This document shows, piece by piece, positions 6,634 through 11,258 of a stretch of DNA of 11,258 nt. Both the position numbers and the translations under genes were made by a program. The DNA is from CALAED01 sp937891035 (lineage in GTDB: Bacteria; Actinomycetota; Actinomycetes; Streptosporangiales; Streptosporangiaceae). The number at the start of each line of letters is the position of its first letter. Position 1 is the first letter of the stretch. The stretch lies in contig DASQSZ010000417.1 of NCBI GenBank assembly GCA_035642125.1, forward strand, positions 1 to 11,258, written 5' to 3'. The notes beneath the pieces were generated by a model. The model was not told the origin of the DNA. It was given only the letters and a program-made list of their open reading frames with translations, and made no database searches.

Positions 6634-6798
6634 TCAGTCGGCGCGCTCCCGCCAGGCGATAACCCGATCGGTGAGATGCCAGCTCACGTACGCGGCGAGC
6701 AGACCGCCGAACACCATGGCGACGGTGGCCAGCAGCGCCAGGGCGTGGGTCATGAACCATGTGCTCCGCACGAGCAGATCAAGGATCACGTCGGTCAC
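6634..6798 (-). CDS. Small single-pass membrane protein, unknown function
   Basis: A 54-codon gene not previously delimited in this window. GTG at 6798 reads VTDVILDLLVRSTWFM and so on (initiator as Met) and ends at TGA, 6634-6636. GAGGAG lies five bases before the GTG, a strong ribosome site. One hydrophobic helix spans about residues 16-42 (MTHALALLATVAMVFGGLLA region) and is followed by a charged tail, HLTDRVIAWRERAD, so it is probably anchored with the tail in the cytoplasm. It lies between purH (263 bases upstream) and folD (30 bases downstream), all on the minus strand. I do not recognise a family. The strong ribosome site, amphipathic layout and conserved-looking position argue that it is a real gene. 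Confidence 0.7.
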   Translation of the reverse strand: MTDVILDLLVRSTWFMTHALALLATVAMVFGGLLAAYVSWHLTDRVIAWRERAD

Positions 6799-6957
6799 CG
6801 GGACTCCTCACTGATTGCGCCGCGCGCCGGGGCGCACAGTTGGGCCGGGCCGCGGTTCGGCCGAGATTACCAACGATGAGCGGCTCCGGCGGACCCGGCG
6901 AAGCCGCCGCGTGGCTCGCCGGCCCTCTCGGACCACCGGAGCTCGCCGCGGCAAACC

Positions 6958-6986
6958 GAGTCGGCCGGAGTCGGCCGGAGTCGGCC
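6958..6986. repeat. 10-bp tandem repeat, GAGTCGGCCG, about three copies
   Basis: GAGTCGGCCG is repeated from 6958 with a perfect 10-base period and a final partial copy ending in TCGGCC. It lies in the 263-base gap between purH and the small membrane-protein gene. No function is evident. Confidence 0.75.
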
Positions 6987-7023
6987 AGATATGCCCGGAC
7001 AGCCCCGTCGGCAGAGTGAGCCG

Positions 7024-7059
7024 GCGTCGGTCGCGTCGGTCGCGTCGGCCGCGTCGGTG
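7024..7059. repeat. 9-bp tandem repeat, GCGTCGGTC, four copies
   Basis: Copies at 7024-7032, 7033-7041, 7042-7050 and 7051-7059 differ only at one or two bases in the last two. The array ends two bases before the purH stop codon. The rest of the gap (6799-6957) shows no convincing gene. TAATCT on the minus strand (6869-6864) is the only -10-like box and has no good -35 partner. Confidence 0.75.
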
Positions 7060-7061
7060 AG

Positions 7062-8642
7062 TCAGTGGAAGAAGTGGCGGACGCCGGTGAAGTAGAGCGT
7101 GAGGCCGGCCTTGTGCGCGGCGGCGATCACCGCTTCGTCACGGACGGAGCCGCCGGGCTCGACGACGGCGCGTACGCCGGCCTCCGCCAGCACCTCCAGA
7201 CCATCGGGGAACGGGAAGAACGCGTCGGAGGCCGCCACCGCCCCGGCCGCTCGGTCGCCGGCCCGCGACACCGCGAGCCGGGCCGCGTCGACCCGGTTGA
7301 CCTGGCCCATGCCGATCCCCACGGTGGCCTGGTCGTGGGCCAGCAGGATCGCGTTGGACTTCACCGAACGGCACGCCCGCCAGGCGAAGGCGAGATCGCG
7401 TGACATCGCCTCGTCGGCCGCGGCACCGGCCATGAGCTGCCACGCCGCCGGATCGTCGCCGGGTGCGTCAACGCGGTCGGCGCTTTGCAGCAGCAGCCCG
7501 CCGTCGATCCGGCGGAACTCGGCGACGTTGCGCGGCCCCGCCGGACAGCGCAGCAGCCGGACGTTCTTCTTCTTGGTGAGCGTGGCGAGCGCCTCGTCGG
7601 CGAAGCCGGGGGCCACGATGACCTCGGTGAAGATGTCGGCGAGCTGATCGGCCATCGCGGCCGACACCGGCCGGTTGGTCGCGATGACGCCGCCGAAGGC
7701 GGACACCGGGTCGCAGGCGTGGGCCTTGCGGTGCGCGGTGGCGATGTCGTCGCCCACCGCGATCCCGCACGGGTTGGCGTGCTTGATGATGGCGACGCAG
7801 GGCTCGGTGAAGTCGTAGGCGGCGCGCCGGGCGGCATCGGCGTCGACGTAGTTGTTGTACGACATCTCCTTGCCGTGCAACTGCTCGGCCGCCGCCAGCC
7901 CGCCGCCTCGGCCATCAGCTTGAGGTGGCGGGCTGGAAACATAAAGCGCGGCGCGCTGGTGCGGATTCTCGCCGTAACGCAGCACGGCCGCGCGCTCCCA
8001 GGTGGCACCGAGGAAGTCGGCCCACCGCGCGTCCGTCGCGACTTCGTCGGGTGCGAGCACGTTGGCGAACCAGGAGGCCACCGCCACGTCGTAAGCGGCG
8101 GTGTGCGCGTACCCCCGGGCCGCCAGGCGGCGTCGCTGCTCGAGGGTGAACCCGCCCTGCCTGACCACCGTGAGCACCGCGTCGTACGACCCGGGATCGA
8201 CGACGACGGCGACCGAAGCGTGGTTCTTGGCGGCGGCCCTGATCATCGCCGGACCGCCGATGTCGATTTGCTCGACGCACTCGTCGTGGCCGACGCCGGA
8301 GGCGACGGTTTCGGCGAACGGATAGAGGTTGGAGACCAGCAACTCGAACGGTGCGATGGTGAGGTCGTCGAGCTGTCTCAGGTGCTCGGGCTTGGCCCGG
8401 TCGGCGAGCAGGCCGGCGTGCACCTTGGGATGCAGCGTCTTCACGCGGCCGTCCAGGATCTCGGGAAAACCGGTGAGCCGCTCGACCTCCATGACGGGCA
8501 CCCCGGCCGCGGCGATCTTCGCGGCGGTCGAGCCGGTGGAAACGATCTCGACGCCCGCCGCGTGCAGGCCCTGGGCCAGCTCGACCAGTCCGGTCTTGTC
8601 GTACACGCTGACCAGCGCGCGCCTAATCGCCGTACGGCTCAC
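7062..8642 (-). CDS. purH: Bifunctional AICAR transformylase / IMP cyclohydrolase
   Basis: Catalyses the last two steps of de novo IMP synthesis: formylation of AICAR using 10-formyl-THF, then ring closure. I choose GTG at 8642 (SRTAIRRALVSVYDKTG follows), giving 526 residues, because GAAGGGAG lies eight bases upstream. An ATG at 8672 would add ten residues and sits inside purN. The N-terminal cyclohydrolase (MGS-like) domain shows STGST (35-39) and DGRVKTLHPKVHAGLL (64-79). The transformylase domain shows LRYGENPHQ (221-229), HGKEMSYNNY and the catalytic KHANPCG (Lys287, His288). A short Pro/Gly-rich insertion (SSPPPQADGRGGG) lies at about 236-248. The C-terminus YFTGVRHFFH is typical. The start overlaps the end of purN by 20 bases, indicating translational coupling. 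Confidence 0.96.
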   Translation of the reverse strand: MSRTAIRRALVSVYDKTGLVELAQGLHAAGVEIVSTGSTAAKIAAAGVPVMEVERLTGFPEILDGRVKTLHPKVHAGLLADRAKPEHLRQLDDLTIAPFELLVSNLYPFAETVASGVGHDECVEQIDIGGPAMIRAAAKNHASVAVVVDPGSYDAVLTVVRQGGFTLEQRRRLAARGYAHTAAYDVAVASWFANVLAPDEVATDARWADFLGATWERAAVLRYGENPHQRAALYVSSPPPQADGRGGGLAAAEQLHGKEMSYNNYVDADAARRAAYDFTEPCVAIIKHANPCGIAVGDDIATAHRKAHACDPVSAFGGVIATNRPVSAAMADQLADIFTEVIVAPGFADEALATLTKKKNVRLLRCPAGPRNVAEFRRIDGGLLLQSADRVDAPGDDPAAWQLMAGAAADEAMSRDLAFAWRACRSVKSNAILLAHDQATVGIGMGQVNRVDAARLAVSRAGDRAAGAVAASDAFFPFPDGLEVLAEAGVRAVVEPGGSVRDEAVIAAAHKAGLTLYFTGVRHFFH

Positions 8643-9270
8643 CTGCCGGGCTCCCTTCGTTGCACGAGACACATTTCATTGACACCCGCCGGCCGTGCGC
8701 GGTCCAGCCGTCTCTGGCCAGCCGCCCGACGACCTCGACCAGCAGCCGGCGCTCCACCTGCTTGATCCGTTCGTGCAGGGACTCCTCGTCGTCGTGCCAG
8801 CGCACCCGGACCGCCTCCTGGGCGAGCACGGGGCCGGTATCGACGCCGGCGTCGACGAAGTGCACCGAACAGCCGGTGATCTTCACACCGTACGCGAGCG
8901 CATCGCGGACGGCGTGCACGCCGGGGAAGGCCGGCAGCAGCGCCGGATGGGTGTTGACCACGGTGAATCTGGCGAGGAACGCCGGGCCCAGGAGCTTCAT
9001 GAAGCCGGCGGACACGACGAGGTCAGGGTGGTGCGCGGCGACCATCTCGGTGATGGCCGCGTCCCAGTCAGCGCGCGTGGGATAGTCGGCGACCCGGGCC
9101 ACGAACGTCGGCACCCCGGCCCGCTCGGCGCGCGCGAGACCCTCGATGCCGGGCCTGTCGGCGCCGACAGCACCGACCTCGGCCCCATAGGCTGGGTCTA
9201 CGCACGCGTCGAGCAGCGCCTGTAGGTTGGTCCCCGCGCCGGAGACGAGGACGACGAGCCGGGCGGACAC
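8623..9270 (-). CDS. purN: Phosphoribosylglycinamide formyltransferase
   Basis: Transfers a formyl group from 10-formyl-THF to GAR in purine synthesis. GTG at 9270 is the start, giving 215 residues with AGGGGGAG about 6-7 bases upstream. A longer frame from 9330 adds basic residues before the conserved first strand and is unlikely. Features: the phosphate loop LVSGAGTNLQAL (8-19), and the catalytic triad in VVNTHPALLPAFPG (Asn106, His108) and GVDTGP (Asp144), at the same numbers as in E. coli PurN. The C-terminus runs past the normal end into SMKCVSCNEGSPAGEPYGD, which contains a Cys-X2-Cys and is encoded over the purH ribosome site and start. It is first in the purN-purH operon. Its promoter should lie in the 105-base divergent gap upstream. 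Confidence 0.95.
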   Translation of the reverse strand: MSARLVVLVSGAGTNLQALLDACVDPAYGAEVGAVGADRPGIEGLARAERAGVPTFVARVADYPTRADWDAAITEMVAAHHPDLVVSAGFMKLLGPAFLARFTVVNTHPALLPAFPGVHAVRDALAYGVKITGCSVHFVDAGVDTGPVLAQEAVRVRWHDDEESLHERIKQVERRLLVEVVGRLARDGWTAHGRRVSMKCVSCNEGSPAGEPYGD

Positions 9271-9313
9271 CGTTGACTCCCCCTGCTTGACGACACGACC
9301 GGAGCACGACCGG

Positions 9314-9339
9314 AGGCTGCGTCCGGCCATCCGCAGCCT
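9314..9339. promoter_or_regulatory. Perfect 8-bp inverted repeat in the purN divergent gap
   Basis: AGGCTGCG (9314-9321) and CGCAGCCT (9332-9339) are exact complements around a ten-base loop. The site is 44 bases upstream of purN and 37 bases upstream of the divergent gene at 9376. Its position suits an operator or a short leader hairpin. TAGGCT within the minus strand of the right arm resembles a -10 box, but no -35 box is evident. Confidence 0.35.
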
Positions 9340-9375
9340 ACCGGCACACCCCGACGCTCATCGCGAGGAGGACAG

Positions 9376-9936
9376 GTGACTGACCAGGCCCGACAGGATG
9401 CGCCGGGCGGCGAGTCAGGGCCGGCCACCGATCCGATGCCCCCGGTGCCGCCGGAGCGGACCGACCGGCCCGACGGGACCAACCCGCCCGGTCAGTTCGG
9501 TGCTTCCGGCAAGTCCGGGCAATCCGGGCAGCGGCCGACTCCGGGCGGCGCCGACCCCGCCGGCAGATGGGCGCTGGCGCTCGGCTCCGCCGCCCTGCTG
9601 TTGATGATCGTCTTCCCGCCGGCCGCGCCGCTGCCGGCGGCCGCCGCGCTGGTCGTGGGCGTGCGGGCCCGGCGCCGGGCCCGGCGCGCCGCCCGGACCG
9701 CCGGGCGCGGGACGCTGGCCGGCGTCATCATGGGCTCGGTCGGGCTGGCCATCTCGATTCCGCTGGCGACGACCCAGATCATGTTGTGGAGTGAGCTGAA
9801 CCGCTATCTGGATTGCCGGGAGACGGCGAACACGATCACCGATGAGCAGGGCTGCAGGGACACGTTCCTGCGCGAGGTCGAAAACAAGTTCAACCTCCGC
9901 CAGGGCTCACTCGAGCGCTACGACATCCCGATGTAG
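9376..9936 (+). CDS. Two-pass membrane protein, DUF4190-like, unknown function
   Basis: A 186-residue protein. The first ~63 residues are rich in Pro, Gly, Asp and Ser with no hydrophobic run (probably cytoplasmic and disordered). A hydrophobic stretch at about 65-95 (WALALGSAALLLMIVF, then PPAAPLPAAAALVVGV) is followed by a very basic loop RARRRARRAARTAGR (97-111), a second membrane segment at about 112-138, and a 48-residue polar tail with two cysteines (Cys147, Cys160) that could form a disulfide outside the cell. The layout recalls DUF4190-type proteins, a tentative match. The start is GTG at 9376 with GAGGAGG upstream. It is divergent from purN and convergent with the PerM-like gene, whose position beside purN it interrupts. 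No function can be given. Confidence 0.75.
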   Translation: MTDQARQDAPGGESGPATDPMPPVPPERTDRPDGTNPPGQFGASGKSGQSGQRPTPGGADPAGRWALALGSAALLLMIVFPPAAPLPAAAALVVGVRARRRARRAARTAGRGTLAGVIMGSVGLAISIPLATTQIMLWSELNRYLDCRETANTITDEQGCRDTFLREVENKFNLRQGSLERYDIPM

Positions 9937-9938
9937 GC

Positions 9939-9952
9939 CCGGCGGCCGCCGG
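9939..9952. terminator. 14-bp GC palindrome between convergent genes
   Basis: CCGGCGGCCGCCGG is a perfect palindrome in the 30-base gap between the stop of the two-pass membrane protein gene and the stop of the PerM-like gene. As RNA it folds to five G-C pairs with a four-base loop on either strand, so it could end both transcripts. No T-run is present. Confidence 0.35.
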
Positions 9953-9966
9953 CCGTCCCGACCCGG

Positions 9967-11258
9967 TTATTGATCATCGCGGAGGATGTAGATGGCGCCC
10001 CCGCGGGTTTCCGTCTTCTCGGCATCGGTGGCCCGTTCGCGCTGGGCGCCGAGCACCGGCTCGGGGTCGACGAACTGCACCAGGTCGGCCGGCGCCGGTG
10101 CGGCCGGCACTGGCGGCCGCCCGGTCGCGTCCTTAGCCGCGGAGCCGGTGGATCCGGGGCCCGGCTCGGCCCGCCCGCGGACCTGTCTGAACATCGACCA
10201 GTTCATCGCCCACGCCGCGATCGCCGCGGCGACCCCGACCTCGAGCGCCGCCATGCAGCCGACCTGCCATGCCGAAGGCCCCATCGTGGCGAGTCGCTGC
10301 CCGCCGAGCGGCCCGCCGGCGAGCGCGGCCAGGCCGGCCACGACGACCGCCGTGAGCGCCCCGGAGACAAAGCCCCAAAGCGGCGCCGCCTCGGACACCG
10401 GGCTGGGCATGACCCGGACGGTGAGCGCGCCGCCGACGATGCCCGCGATGAACGGCGCGGCCAGCGCCAGCAGCGAGACCGCCGGGGCCGGGCCCGGCTC
10501 GGGCAGCGCGGCCAGCGGCGGGAACGACGGCACGACGTCGAGGAAGACGCCGGTCGGTGAGACGCTCGTGCCGGTCCCGACGGAAAAGCCGGGGCCGATG
10601 GCGTAGGCCATCCCCCAGATCACGGTGTTGGGCAGGAAGGCCAACTCGACGAGGAACAGCAGCACCCCGCCGACGAAGCCCGGGGCGAGGACGTCGTACA
10701 ACTGCCCGGCCTGGCGCACGTGCAGCGCGAGCGAAAGTCCGGCCAGCAGGGCGCCGGCGGCCACGAGCACCGCGGTCGCGCCGGCGACGCCGACGACCAG
10801 CGACCGCGGCCGGTCGGGCAGCAGCCGCAGCAGGGCACCAAGCCCGGAACGGACCCGCCCGCCGCGGGCGCGGACGACGGCGCGCGCGGCGCCGAGCCCG
10901 CCGGCGAACAGCGCGAGCACGAAGGCGACAACCAGCGCCTGCCACGCCGACGGCACTACGGTGGAGCCGCGGGCGGCGAGGGCGAGCAGCCCGGCCAGGA
11001 TGGAGTACGGCACGGCGAGCGCGAACGCGGCGGGCACCACCCCGATGCGTCGGCCGCCGGGCGCGTCGGCCGCTCTGGTGATCCAGCCGCCGCTGCGGTA
11101 GAGCAGGGCCCCCGGCAAGACCATGAGCCCAAGCGGCAGCAGCCCCACGCGGCCGCTCGGCAGCGAGTATCCGGCGTGATGGGCGACGAGCCAGAAGTTG
11201 ACCGCCGTACGGAACACGTCGGGCAGGCCGGAGCCGAGCGCGCTGCGCGGCCCCGCCA
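9967..11258 (-). CDS. perM: PerM-like (DUF6350) cell-division membrane protein, 5' end cut off by window
   Basis: A polytopic membrane protein. The family member PerM (Rv0955) of M. tuberculosis is needed for normal division under low magnesium and lies directly before purN, as this gene's neighbourhood suggests. A GTG at 11217 gives 416 residues, but the frame stays open upstream through AGPRSALGSGLPDVFRTAVN to the window edge with no stop, so the true start lies outside. At least eight hydrophobic segments follow, including PYSILAGLLALAAR, AGATAVLVAAGALLAGL, ELAFLPNTVIWGMAYAIGPGF and ALTAVVVAGLAALAGG. The PNTVIWGMAYAIGPGFSVGTG stretch looks like the most conserved core. The last ~70 residues are Pro/Ala/Asp-rich and cytoplasmic, ending GGAIYILRDDQ. 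The assignment rests on topology, length and the purN neighbourhood. Confidence 0.72.
   Translation of the reverse strand, partial: AGPRSALGSGLPDVFRTAVNFWLVAHHAGYSLPSGRVGLLPLGLMVLPGALLYRSGGWITRAADAPGGRRIGVVPAAFALAVPYSILAGLLALAARGSTVVPSAWQALVVAFVLALFAGGLGAARAVVRARGGRVRSGLGALLRLLPDRPRSLVVGVAGATAVLVAAGALLAGLSLALHVRQAGQLYDVLAPGFVGGVLLFLVELAFLPNTVIWGMAYAIGPGFSVGTGTSVSPTGVFLDVVPSFPPLAALPEPGPAPAVSLLALAAPFIAGIVGGALTVRVMPSPVSEAAPLWGFVSGALTAVVVAGLAALAGGPLGGQRLATMGPSAWQVGCMAALEVGVAAAIAAWAMNWSMFRQVRGRAEPGPGSTGSAAKDATGRPPVPAAPAPADLVQFVDPEPVLGAQRERATDAEKTETRGGAIYILRDDQ

Noticed and set aside
6876..7019. 47-codon plus-strand ORF, MSGSGGPGEAAAWLAGPL and so on
   Set aside because: No ribosome site, low-complexity residues, and it reads through the 10-bp tandem repeat.
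7485..8765. 426-codon plus-strand open frame opposite purH
   Set aside because: Antisense shadow of purH, whose catalytic motifs are intact on the minus strand.
9287..9292. TTGACG as a -35 box for the gene at 9376
   Set aside because: No TANNNT box lies 16-18 bases downstream.

Overview
The window is a GC-rich stretch of bacterial chromosome from an actinomycete. The evidence is the G/C bias at third codon positions, frequent GTG starts, and gene families typical of Actinomycetota: DUF3017, a PerM/DUF6350 membrane protein beside purN-purH, type-2 malate dehydrogenase and monomer-fold dimeric NADP-isocitrate dehydrogenase. The order cannot be fixed from sequence alone. I see no phage, IS, CRISPR, rRNA or tRNA gene.

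Layout: 1-317 is non-genic or decayed. It holds a hairpin behind mdh, a triplicated 10-bp repeat, and coding-like sequence split over frames. The minus strand from 4755 down to 318 carries DUF3017, icd, an aldehyde dehydrogenase and mdh, in that transcription order. On the plus strand, 4953-5750 holds a 12-codon leader ORF and an FHA-HTH regulator, convergent with folD. The minus strand from 9270 down to 5752 carries purN, purH, an unlisted 54-codon membrane-protein gene, and folD. A plus-strand two-pass membrane protein gene (9376-9936) separates purN from a PerM-like gene on the minus strand (9967 to the right edge, 5' end missing).

How the genes fit together: PurN and PurH both consume 10-formyl-tetrahydrofolate, and FolD makes it while producing NADPH. 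Isocitrate dehydrogenase supplies NADPH and 2-oxoglutarate, and malate dehydrogenase closes the TCA cycle. The aldehyde dehydrogenase lies between the two TCA genes; its substrate is not clear. PerM is linked to cell division in Mycobacterium tuberculosis, where it also sits beside purN.

Most of this is conserved core metabolism, and I found no clear new multi-gene system. The points most worth a second look are the leader ORF before the FHA-HTH gene, the 54-residue membrane protein between purH and folD, the competing stem-loops behind icd, and the frameshifted coding signal at the left edge.
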